DNA of 11,555 nucleotides, from NCBI GenBank assembly GCA_937934385.1, contig CALGZV010000153.1:1-11555 (forward strand), read 5' to 3'. The position numbers and the translations under genes are program-made. This document shows positions 1-6,436 of the stretch, in pieces; position 1 is the stretch's first letter, and each line of letters starts with the position of its first letter. The notes below the pieces were generated by a model. That model saw only the letters and a list, made by a program, of their open reading frames with translations, was not told the origin of the DNA and did not search any database. The DNA is from an uncultured Clostridia bacterium (lineage in GTDB: Bacteria > Bacillota > Clostridia > Oscillospirales > CAG-272).

Positions 1-379
1 ATCCTGCCATGATGAGCTGTTTTTTCATGCAGTCGCACATACGCAGACCTACTGTTCCTCTGTCCTGACATATATCACAGTCGAATTTCGGAAGCAGATA
101 GTCTGACGGCAGACCGAGCTTTTTAAGGAAATCCGCCTGTGCCTGTTGGCATTCTTCGTTTTTCTTTTTTATTTTTTCAATCTCTTCTGCTGAGCCTGCA
201 CCGAACATTGAGCTGTATATCTCCATTCCTGTCAGGCGAAGCGCTGTGTCAATTTTAGCAAGCTCCGGATATTTGTTCTCAAGAAGCGTTTTTCTCTGCT
301 CCGCTTCTTCGATTCTGTCGCGGTGCTTATGCGAAAACTCATCCTTTATTCTGAAATAATTATCTTTGTTATATGCCAT
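1..379 (-). CDS. DnaI/DnaC-like helicase loader, N-terminal part (runs off the left edge)
   Basis: Only the first 126 residues are inside the window. They start MAYNKDNYFRIKDEF and form a highly charged, helical N-terminal region. A cysteine cluster follows: C101 and C104 (CDIC), then C115 and C117 (CDC). This CxxC...CxC zinc-binding arrangement is typical of the N-terminal domain of clostridial DnaC/DnaI-type ATP-binding proteins, in which an AAA+ ATPase domain follows; that part lies outside the window and cannot be confirmed. Such proteins load the replicative helicase onto DNA at origins and restarting forks. The ATG at 377-379 is preceded by an excellent ribosome binding site, AAAGGAG (387-393), about 7 bases upstream. 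A DnaD-domain gene, a functional partner of such loaders, lies 2.6 kb upstream in the same orientation, separated by the GH94 gene. The identification comes from the N-terminal pattern and context. Confidence 0.75.
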   Translation of the reverse strand, partial: MAYNKDNYFRIKDEFSHKHRDRIEEAEQRKTLLENKYPELAKIDTALRLTGMEIYSSMFGAGSAEEIEKIKKKNEECQQAQADFLKKLGLPSDYLLPKFDCDICQDRGTVGLRMCDCMKKQLIMAG

Positions 380-437
380 TTAATTATCTCCTTTATATGA
401 AAAAATATTCGGAGTATATGTTTTTCTAACGTGTGAT

Positions 438-455
438 ATCCGGCTAAAGCCAGAT
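438..455 (-). other. Small hairpin in the leader of the helicase loader gene
   Basis: Read on the minus strand, AUCUGGC and GCCGGAU form a 7-bp stem with one G-U pair around a UUUA loop. It lies about 60 bases before the loader start codon. No U-run follows it, so it is not an obvious terminator. It may simply be a structured leader segment. Confidence 0.3.
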
Positions 456-480
456 GTGAATAAAGCATTTACTTATTTGT

Positions 481-511
481 TCCGGGTGCCCTGTTTTACA
501 GAACACCCGGA
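481..511 (-). terminator. Strong hairpin after the GH94 gene, probable terminator or processing site
   Basis: The minus-strand transcript can fold into a 14-bp stem closed by an AAA loop: UCCGGGUG UU CUGU / ACAG GG CACCCGGA. The two U-G wobbles pair only on this strand; the plus strand would have C-A mismatches there. That strand bias suggests selection for RNA structure in the minus-strand transcript. It lies 66 bases after the GH94 stop codon and about 100 bases before the loader gene. The tail (ACAAAUAAGUAAAUG) has no proper U-run, so it may be an inefficient terminator or an mRNA-stabilising 3' structure. Confidence 0.45.
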
Positions 512-577
512 TACAGCTGTTACTGAAAGATTTTTGAATTACGGTTAAATCGTTTCGCGTTTTTAGGTCAGGTACTG

Positions 578-2929
578 TCAGTTTTCAGACCAGATAGCTT
601 CAACCGATACCTTTTCTTTTCTCGCAATAAGGCTGTACGGAATAACATTTGAATCGAGTTTAACGCCGTTTACAATAAGCGCGCATACGCGGCTTGTGCC
701 ACACGGCATCTTGCCGACTTTAAGCTCTACGAGCGTATCTCTGCATACTCTTGATACAGAGAAGCCTTCCCATGCAGTTGGGACGCAGGGATCTATTACG
801 ATACCTTTATAGTCAGGCCTGAATCCGAGAATGTACTGTGTTGCTGCAAGGTACATCCATGAAGCGGTACCTGTTAGCCATGAGTTTGAGCCTGCTCCGA
901 AGCGCTCATGTGTTTTTCCGAGCATCGCTGATGCATAAACATACGGCTCAATGAGGCATCTGTCAGCCTGATCATTTCTTACTGCCGGAAGAGAAGCATG
1001 GTAAAGCTCGAATGCTTCATTATTTCTGCGCAGAAGTGTTTCGGCTATTACTGCCCATGTGTTTGCGTGGTAGAAAACGCCTCCGTTTTCCTTTACTCCG
1101 GATTTAAGACCGAAATATGCTCTCTTTGAAAAATCTCTGTATGACGTTGCGGGTCCGTGAGAAACAAGACCGAACTCACACATAAGATATTTCATAACAT
1201 TGTCAAATGCAGAATTTCCTTCTTCAGGCGAGGGAAGTCTTGAAAGAACAGCCCATGACTGCGGATTAAGGAATATCTTGTTTTCTTCATCAGCGTCTGT
1301 TCCGACTTTGAATCCGAAATCGTCATATGCGCGGATAAACCACTTGCCGTCCCAAAGCTGACTGTACTGTGATCTGCACCATTCGTAGTATTCCTTAGCC
1401 CAATCAAGACGCTTGTCACCGAGTGCTTCGAAAAGTTGGATAAGCTCGTAAGCACCGTGTGCAGCCTGGAAGAATACGAAAGTCGTCTCAGCTTCTCTTG
1501 TTTGTCTTGCGATCCAACTCAGGCTGTCGTTCCAGTCACAAGCGAGAAATTTCGGTATGCCGTGTTTTCCGACCATCTTTCTTGTATATTCAAGACCTCT
1601 TATAAGATGCTCGGCAACTGTTCCCTCTCCTCCGTCATAATACGGAATTATTTCGTCGAGGAAAGCAGTATCTCCTGTCTCGCGGATATATGTGCAGACA
1701 GAGAATATCGACCATAAATGGTCGTCTGAACGTCCGCCTCCTTCCGCTTTCTTGGTCGTCGGGAAATAAACGCTCTTTGCGCTTCCGTCGGAGAGCTGTA
1801 TTGCAAGCAGCATTTTTATGCGTTCTTTGCACTGCTTTGCAGAAGCATACATAGATCCGAGAACATCCTGCATGCTGTCCCGGAATCCGAAACCTCTTGT
1901 TACGCCTCTCTCATAATATGAGATAAATCTCGACCAGTTGAAGGTCATCTGGCATTCATAGGGATGCCATACGTTAAGCATGGTATTCATCTCAGGGCAT
2001 GGGGTATTTACCTGTTGACGCATGAGAATACTGTTCCATTTTGCCTTAATGCCAGCGAGATCTTTCTCAGCAACCGAAAGATCTGTTGCTTCTTTTCTGA
2101 GGGCAGGTATATCGTCGACCTTTTCCGCGTCACCGACCGCGTAGAGGAACTGTTTTTCTTCTCCGGGTTTAAGAGTTATGCTTGAGCAGAGACTCGCGCA
2201 TGCGTAGTCGGCATTAATATCGGTACTTGTACAATATCCTCTTTCGACGGCAATCGGGTTTGTCTCATCTCTGTAATCTCCGATAAATGCACGGCGCTGA
2301 CACTCATAGCTTTCTATCGGAAGGCTTGTCGACATGAATGCAAAACGTCTTTCATAGTCGCTCAGCTCATTTGAGGGATCGAATACGACCGAGTCGTGCT
2401 TCATATAACAGTCACAGAAATAACGCGACCATTCTTGGAGCATATCGGTTTCTGCATGATAAAAGCTGAACTCCATGTAGCTGAACAGCTTCAGCTCCTT
2501 TGTCTCGTCAGAGTCGTTTTTAAGAGTTACCTTCCATACCTCGTAGTTTTTTCCTTCGGGAATGAAATATGTAATGCATGAGCTTACGTTGTCATATTTA
2601 AAGCTGATAGATGTATAGCCCATTCCGTGACGGCATTCGTAAAACTGAGGATCTTTCATTACAGGCTGCCATGTGGGAGACCAGTATTCGCCTGTTTTCA
2701 TATCCTTTATATAGAGATAGTGACCTGGACGGTCCATCGGGAGGTTGTTGTGGTTATATTTTGTTATTCTGTGGTTGCCGGGATCGCTGTCAAATATCAG
2801 ACCGCCTGCGTTGTTTGAGATCATACCGCTGAATTTTCCGTTTCCGAGATAGTTCATCCACGGAGAAGGAGTATCGGGACGTGTTATAACGTATTCTCTG
2901 TTTTTGTCGTCAAAATATCCGTAATTCAT
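578..2929 (-). CDS. GH94 family disaccharide phosphorylase (cellobiose/chitobiose phosphorylase type)
   Basis: A 783-residue cytoplasmic enzyme with no signal peptide. GH94 enzymes split a beta-linked disaccharide with inorganic phosphate, giving a sugar 1-phosphate and a free sugar. The start (MNYGYFDDKNREYVITRPDT) is the family hallmark. An N-terminal beta-sandwich domain (about 1-300) is followed by the (alpha/alpha)6 barrel. Expected motifs are present: GFGFRD (346-351), SDDHLW (401-406), DWND (465-468, with the catalytic acid, likely D468), GVKENGG (611-617), the phosphate-site H621 and TGTASW (687-691). Length is slightly below the usual 790-820. YRDETNPIAVERG (219-231) and GVKENG resemble chitobiose phosphorylase, while GFRDSMQDVLG resembles cellobiose phosphorylase, so the substrate is unresolved. 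The gene starts 77 bases after the DnaD-domain gene; GGAAAGGA (2941-2948) is the likely ribosome binding site. A 12-bp palindrome, ATTAAATTTAAT (2975-2986), lies in the short leader. Confidence 0.93.
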   Translation of the reverse strand: MNYGYFDDKNREYVITRPDTPSPWMNYLGNGKFSGMISNNAGGLIFDSDPGNHRITKYNHNNLPMDRPGHYLYIKDMKTGEYWSPTWQPVMKDPQFYECRHGMGYTSISFKYDNVSSCITYFIPEGKNYEVWKVTLKNDSDETKELKLFSYMEFSFYHAETDMLQEWSRYFCDCYMKHDSVVFDPSNELSDYERRFAFMSTSLPIESYECQRRAFIGDYRDETNPIAVERGYCTSTDINADYACASLCSSITLKPGEEKQFLYAVGDAEKVDDIPALRKEATDLSVAEKDLAGIKAKWNSILMRQQVNTPCPEMNTMLNVWHPYECQMTFNWSRFISYYERGVTRGFGFRDSMQDVLGSMYASAKQCKERIKMLLAIQLSDGSAKSVYFPTTKKAEGGGRSDDHLWSIFSVCTYIRETGDTAFLDEIIPYYDGGEGTVAEHLIRGLEYTRKMVGKHGIPKFLACDWNDSLSWIARQTREAETTFVFFQAAHGAYELIQLFEALGDKRLDWAKEYYEWCRSQYSQLWDGKWFIRAYDDFGFKVGTDADEENKIFLNPQSWAVLSRLPSPEEGNSAFDNVMKYLMCEFGLVSHGPATSYRDFSKRAYFGLKSGVKENGGVFYHANTWAVIAETLLRRNNEAFELYHASLPAVRNDQADRCLIEPYVYASAMLGKTHERFGAGSNSWLTGTASWMYLAATQYILGFRPDYKGIVIDPCVPTAWEGFSVSRVCRDTLVELKVGKMPCGTSRVCALIVNGVKLDSNVIPYSLIARKEKVSVEAIWSEN

Positions 2930-3007
2930 TCCTTTGTAAATCCTTTCCTTACCTGGAACAATGTCTTTTCTGAAATTAAATTTAATCGGTTTATAATAAA
3001 ATTATAT

Positions 3008-4090
3008 TTATTGTGGTTTGTTTTCATCTGTCGCCTTGTATGCATTTCCATAGCTTCGCCTCAGCGCAAGCTCAACAAATTCGTCGGTATCAAAGCTGCC
3101 TTTATTTTTTTCGCTTTGCGGCTTAGTCTTCACCGGATTTTTCGCTTCGGACTTTTTTTCTTTCAGGGCAGTTTCTGCTGCCTTTATTTTATTTTCCTTA
3201 TCCTCTCGGAACTGCTGTTCCTGAGCCTGAGCTTTCTCAACAGTGTCTATACCGTTTTCATGCATGGTCTCAAGTATTTTTGACATGTATGCAAGAGTAT
3301 ATTTGCCTGTTTTAAGAACGGTATCTTCATATGCACGTCGAATAAGTCCTATCTCAAGATTCCATTCGCGCGTCCATTTTTCAAACGCTTCTACTTCTCT
3401 TTTTATCGGAGAACGTTCTTTTATATCAAGGGTGCGCTTTATAAGTTCTTCATCCTGATCGTATTCGTCTTTACGCTTTGTATATTCGTCAAATTTATCG
3501 GCGGTGTCTATTCCGTCGTTATAGAGCTGATATGCAAGCTTTTCTATATATGCTATCGATTTTTTTTCATGCCTTGCACAATATGTAAATAACAACAGAA
3601 CATGTTCCACCTCGAGACCGAGGTGTTCTACAAGTGAGGCGACTCTCCATGATTCAGTGGGTGAAAAAACCTTTCCGGTGATTCGCTGGCATTCATCAAT
3701 AAGCGCGCGTATCATTCCGTCATCCCGTCCGAACATTTCGGCGAGTTTATCGCTGTTGTAAGGCGGGCGCACAAAATCTGAACCGACAAGCTTTTCTTCC
3801 GGGATTTTATGTATCTGCGGTACATCGGTTTTTTCCGCAAAAGGCTGTTCGGGATGAGATTCATCAGTTTTGACAAGAATACCTCGTTCAAACCAGAAGT
3901 CAATTGCCGATTCAGCGTTCTTTCGTGAACAGCCGACCTTATTTGCAAGCAGCTCCGGATTGTCGGCGAGTGACGGCTCAGCGGAAAGATGCATAAGAAC
4001 AAGCAGATCTACACGTTCTGCGTTTTCTTCCGTCAGGGCGCGGAGAGGTATTGTGCATACTCCGTTTCCGTACTGTATCTGAATTTTCAT
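3008..4090 (-). CDS. DnaD-domain primosome protein
   Basis: 360 residues. DnaD-type proteins help open and remodel DNA and recruit the helicase loader at initiation and restart. Residues 1-75 look like the N-terminal winged-helix part (NPELLANKVGCSRKNAESAI). Two DnaD/DnaB_2 C-terminal repeats follow: about 124-201, ending YIEKLAYQLYNDGIDTADKF, and about 215-288, ending YMSKILETMHENGIDTVEKA. In the second, the tryptophan often seen in the YxxxILxxW motif is replaced (YMSKILETM). A lysine/glutamate-rich linker (about 289-330) leads to a terminal SFDTDEFVELALRRSY box, a feature I associate with clostridial DnaD-like proteins. The ATG overlaps the rex stop in an ATGA (4087-4090), so translational coupling is likely; the nearest purine-rich site, AAGGA, is rather far upstream. 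The protein is longer than classical DnaD (about 230 residues), fitting the two-repeat clostridial form. Confidence 0.88.
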   Translation of the reverse strand: MKIQIQYGNGVCTIPLRALTEENAERVDLLVLMHLSAEPSLADNPELLANKVGCSRKNAESAIDFWFERGILVKTDESHPEQPFAEKTDVPQIHKIPEEKLVGSDFVRPPYNSDKLAEMFGRDDGMIRALIDECQRITGKVFSPTESWRVASLVEHLGLEVEHVLLLFTYCARHEKKSIAYIEKLAYQLYNDGIDTADKFDEYTKRKDEYDQDEELIKRTLDIKERSPIKREVEAFEKWTREWNLEIGLIRRAYEDTVLKTGKYTLAYMSKILETMHENGIDTVEKAQAQEQQFREDKENKIKAAETALKEKKSEAKNPVKTKPQSEKNKGSFDTDEFVELALRRSYGNAYKATDENKPQ

Positions 4091-4827
4091 AGTCGGTTTA
4101 AATCATCCTTGCTTTTTGTCATATACTGTTTTGAACTTGTTTGAGTTATTTCGCAGCACAGACCGAGTAATGTATCCGATAGATTGATATTTAATATCGG
4201 TATTCCGTACGAATCCGTGTCAAGCTCTGCGCCGGTAAAGTTCCATATACCGCGGATTCCTGCTGCGATGAGACTTTCGGCAGTATCTTCCGCGAGTTGG
4301 CGGCCGCATGCAAGTACCGCAATGTCGGTTTTGTTTTTCTTACAAAAGTGTGCGGCTCTGACATATACAGGTTCGGATTTCAGCCGGGACTTGCTTGTAA
4401 ATGCCGAACCGGACCTCACTTCTTCCGGAGAATAATCGCCGCAGCATTCTGTAAATATACGTTTCAGATTTACGCCGCGCACGGTAAAGCACGGATCGTC
4501 GGCAATTGCTGCGGCAAACTCAGTTGTTTTGCAGATTATGACGGCGCTGTAGTTGTTCTGTATACCGAGAACTATACCGACAGCGCTGTAAAGGTCCTTT
4601 ACATTGTATCCGTAACCCTGCTGTCCTACGCCGCCCAGATATGAGAAATCCTGACGTATCTGTGACGGTGTGAGCTTCATTCTTCCGGCAAGCTCGGATG
4701 AGCTTATACGCAGAATATCTGCGCCTATAAGTTCGCGAAGCATACGGTAATACCTCGGTAATCTTGTTTTTACTGCCGTAGGTATCGGTTTATTCAAATT
4801 CTGTTTTTCTGATGATGATTTTGTCAT
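4087..4827 (-). CDS. rex: Rex-family transcriptional regulator with degenerate nucleotide-binding loop
   Basis: 246 residues. Rex represses fermentation and respiration genes and leaves DNA when the NADH/NAD+ ratio rises. The winged-helix DNA-binding part is well kept: RLPRYYRMLREL (22-33), RISSSELA (40-47), TPSQIRQDFSYLGGVGQQGYGYNV (53-76). The Rossmann domain that should sense NADH is divergent. Where Rex normally has IIGAGNLGxAL, this protein has IICKTTEFAAA (97-107), so all three glycines of GxGxxG are gone. The usual TVP motif is replaced by LACGRQ (172-177), and a serine-rich insertion lies near 139-152. Later landmarks remain: AGIRGIWNF (189-197) and NLSDTLLGL (215-223). The C-terminal tail is about 20 residues longer than usual. 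The start is ATG, with only a weak AGGG close upstream and a hairpin just before it. I infer a Rex-fold repressor whose NADH response may be altered or absent. Confidence 0.85.
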   Translation of the reverse strand: MTKSSSEKQNLNKPIPTAVKTRLPRYYRMLRELIGADILRISSSELAGRMKLTPSQIRQDFSYLGGVGQQGYGYNVKDLYSAVGIVLGIQNNYSAVIICKTTEFAAAIADDPCFTVRGVNLKRIFTECCGDYSPEEVRSGSAFTSKSRLKSEPVYVRAAHFCKKNKTDIAVLACGRQLAEDTAESLIAAGIRGIWNFTGAELDTDSYGIPILNINLSDTLLGLCCEITQTSSKQYMTKSKDDLNRL

Positions 4828-4850
4828 AAACCCTGTACACCTGCCGATTT

Positions 4851-4874
4851 TACCGAAGCCGTAAGGCTCCGGTA
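4851..4874 (-). other. Hairpin between the dehydrogenase gene and rex
   Basis: On the minus strand ACCGGAGCC pairs fully with GGCUUCGGU (one G-U wobble) around a UUAC loop, and a flanking U-A pair extends it. It begins 13 bases after the dehydrogenase stop codon and ends 23 bases before the rex start codon. The following bases are AAAAUCGG, so there is no U-run and termination is not well supported. It could stabilise the upstream mRNA end or modulate rex translation. Confidence 0.4.
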
Positions 4875-4887
4875 TTACATTAATGAA

Positions 4888-6051
4888 TTAAAGAGATTCT
4901 CTTACATATGCTGCGAATTCGTCGCATGTAGCTCCTGTATCGCGTCCGGTAATTACAAGCTTGCGTTCGGTGATCATGCACTTGTCAAGCGCAGCTTCAA
5001 GGCGATCAGCCACTTCCTGTCTGCCGATATGAGAGAGAAGCATAACTGTTGCGCGGAGCATCGAGCAGGGATCTGCATACTGTCCGCGTCCCTCGGTTAT
5101 CATACGGGGAGCTGAACCGTGGATCGCTTCAAACATAGCATAGCGTCCGCCGATATTTGCCGAGCCTGCTGTTCCGACGCCTCCCTGGAATTCAGCTGCT
5201 TCATCGGTTATAATGTCTCCGTAGAGGTTGGGAAGAATAAATACATTGAATGATGTACGGCGCTTTTCGTCGATAAGCTTTGCCGTCATAATATCTATGT
5301 ACCACTCATCTACCGATATCTCGGGGTAATCCTTTGCGATTTCGCGGCAGATTTTAAGGAATTTTCCGTCAGTCGTCTTGATGACGTTTGCTTTAGTTAC
5401 GATCGAAACATTCTTTTTGCCGTTTGCACGTGCGTAATCAAATGCTCTGCGGGCGATGCGGCGCGTACCCTCGGTCGTTGTAACACAGAAGTCGAGAGCA
5501 AGATCGTCGGTGACATTTACGCCGAGTGATCCTACGGCATAGCTGCCCTCGGTATTTTCACGGAAGAAGGTCCAGTCGATGCCCTTTTCGGGAACACGTA
5601 CGGGGCGGACGTTTGCGTAAAGATCGAGCGCCTTTCTCATAGCAACATTTGCGCTTTCAATATTGGGCATGCCATCTCCTGCATTAGGCGTGGTTGTCGG
5701 GCCTTTGAGAATGACGTGGCATTCCTTAAGCTCAGCGAGTGTATCATCTGGAATAGCCTTGCCGCATGCGATACGGTTTTCGATCGTGAGACCGTTTATA
5801 TCGCGAAGTTCGATCTTTCCGCTCTTTATCTCATCAGCGAGAAGGTCGGCGAGAATATCGCGTGCCGCCTTACAGATGATCGGGCCGATCCCGTCGCCTC
5901 CGCATACTCCGATGATGAGCTTGTCGAGAGAACTGTAATCGGTCTCTCCGCTTGATGCGTTTATGCGTTCTACTCTTTCAAGCTGACCGCGGAGAAGATC
6001 CTCATATTTGGCAACTGCTGACTTTATTTCGCTTTCATAATTTTTTTCCAT
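4888..6051 (-). CDS. Isocitrate/isopropylmalate-type dehydrogenase (probable isocitrate dehydrogenase)
   Basis: 387 residues. Family members oxidise and decarboxylate a 2-hydroxyacid with NAD(P)+; isocitrate to 2-oxoglutarate is the best guess. Landmarks: GGDGIGP (51-57), KGPTTTP (116-122), a substrate loop SANVAMRKALDLYANVRPVR (133-152), FRENTEGSY (163-171, probable catalytic tyrosine 171), VTKANV (218-223, catalytic lysine 220), NLYGDIITDEAA (275-286, metal-binding aspartates 279 and 283) and EAIHGSAP (308-315). Oddities are a charged extension of about 42 residues before the usual start, GDGIGPI where most relatives have GDGIGPE, and R316-M317 after HGSAP, where NAD-dependent forms usually have aspartate. 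Cofactor choice is therefore unclear. The ATG has a good site, AAAGGA, about 9 bases upstream. rex follows after 60 bases, which suggests a shared transcript. Isopropylmalate or tartrate/malate-type activity cannot be excluded. Confidence 0.82.
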   Translation of the reverse strand: MEKNYESEIKSAVAKYEDLLRGQLERVERINASSGETDYSSLDKLIIGVCGGDGIGPIICKAARDILADLLADEIKSGKIELRDINGLTIENRIACGKAIPDDTLAELKECHVILKGPTTTPNAGDGMPNIESANVAMRKALDLYANVRPVRVPEKGIDWTFFRENTEGSYAVGSLGVNVTDDLALDFCVTTTEGTRRIARRAFDYARANGKKNVSIVTKANVIKTTDGKFLKICREIAKDYPEISVDEWYIDIMTAKLIDEKRRTSFNVFILPNLYGDIITDEAAEFQGGVGTAGSANIGGRYAMFEAIHGSAPRMITEGRGQYADPCSMLRATVMLLSHIGRQEVADRLEAALDKCMITERKLVITGRDTGATCDEFAAYVRESL

Positions 6052-6073
6052 TTTGACTGTTCCTTTCTTTAAA

Positions 6074-6095
6074 TATCGGGTATTGATACCCGGTA
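6074..6095 (-). other. Hairpin in the dehydrogenase leader
   Basis: CGGGTAT and ATACCCG (6077-6092) form a perfect 7-bp inverted repeat with two bases between them; in RNA it would fold as a 5- or 6-bp stem. On the minus-strand transcript it ends about 10 bases before the AAAGGA ribosome binding site. No U-run follows. It could be an operator dyad or a translation-affecting structure. Confidence 0.35.
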
Positions 6096-6126
6096 TGAGC
6101 TTTTTATTTTTCCGTAAATCGGAGAG

Positions 6127-6284
6127 TTATCAACATTTTAGACAGGTTTTTCCACAGGATATCGGAGATTTTCCATACCCAAAATGATGAAATTCGTTTT
6201 AATATGCCTTGATTTGAGCATGTTTTGAAAGTTACCTACAGATAAATGCACAACCTGTGGAAAACTATGACACAATAATCAACA
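6127..6284. promoter_or_regulatory. Cluster of DnaA-box-like nonamers
   Basis: Three sites differ by one base from the consensus TTATCCACA: TTATCAACA (6127-6135, plus strand), TTTTCCACA (6148-6156, plus strand) and TTTTCCACA on the minus strand (6264-6256). The last two extend to an 11-bp inverted pair, TTTTCCACAGG (6148-6158) and CCTGTGGAAAA (6254-6264). Two weaker sites with two mismatches are TTACCTACA (6232-6240) and TAATCAACA (6276-6284). Chance would give about 0.08 one-mismatch sites in this gap, counting both strands and assuming even base use. DnaA binding is an inference; the cluster could autoregulate a promoter or titrate DnaA. Confidence 0.4.
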
Positions 6285-6436
6285 GCTAATTTCAAATTAT
6301 GTGTTTAGGCCGGATTGGTCGGTTTAATAGCTTATAGTTTTGCTAATCCGACAAATTAAGTAAGGTCGAAAAGGTTCATTTCTTTATTTCAAATATATTT
6401 TATATACGGATAAGTTTTTTATATTCTATACGTATA

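Larger units (their letters stand above)
6052..6436. other. 385-base gene-free AT-rich region
   Basis: No credible coding frame and no tRNA-like fold. It lies between the end of tsaD and the start of the dehydrogenase gene, both on the minus strand. It contains a DnaA-box-like cluster (6127-6284), a hairpin in the dehydrogenase leader (6074-6095), a strongly AT-rich part next to tsaD (about 6378-6440), and the 10-bp palindrome TATACGTATA (6427-6436) directly after the tsaD stop. I see no convincing rho-independent terminator for the upstream operon and no -35/-10 pair good enough to call, although the dehydrogenase promoter probably lies here. Confidence 0.6.

Noticed and set aside
1436..2832. 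Plus-strand open frames over the GH94 gene
   Set aside because: They are antisense to a strongly conserved enzyme, have no ribosome binding sites or recognisable motifs, and are shadows.
2941..3010. Promoter for GH94 with a TATAAT at 3006-3001
   Set aside because: A TATAAT hexamer exists at the end of dnaD, but no -35 element is found at a proper distance; AT-rich composition explains it.
3870..4644. Plus-strand frames over dnaD and rex
   Set aside because: Antisense shadows of genes with clear family motifs.
6078..6112. Rho-independent terminator on the plus strand (hairpin then TTTTTATTTTT)
   Set aside because: The T-rich run begins about nine bases after the stem, and no gene on the plus strand needs terminating here.
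6311..6351. Inverted repeat CGGATT...AATCCG as a structured RNA or riboswitch
   Set aside because: Six-bp arms with an uneven, mostly unpaired interior; no known riboswitch core could be recognised.
6052..6436. Rex operator (TTGTGAA-N-TTCACAA type)
   Set aside because: No inverted repeat of this form was found in the gap or before rex.
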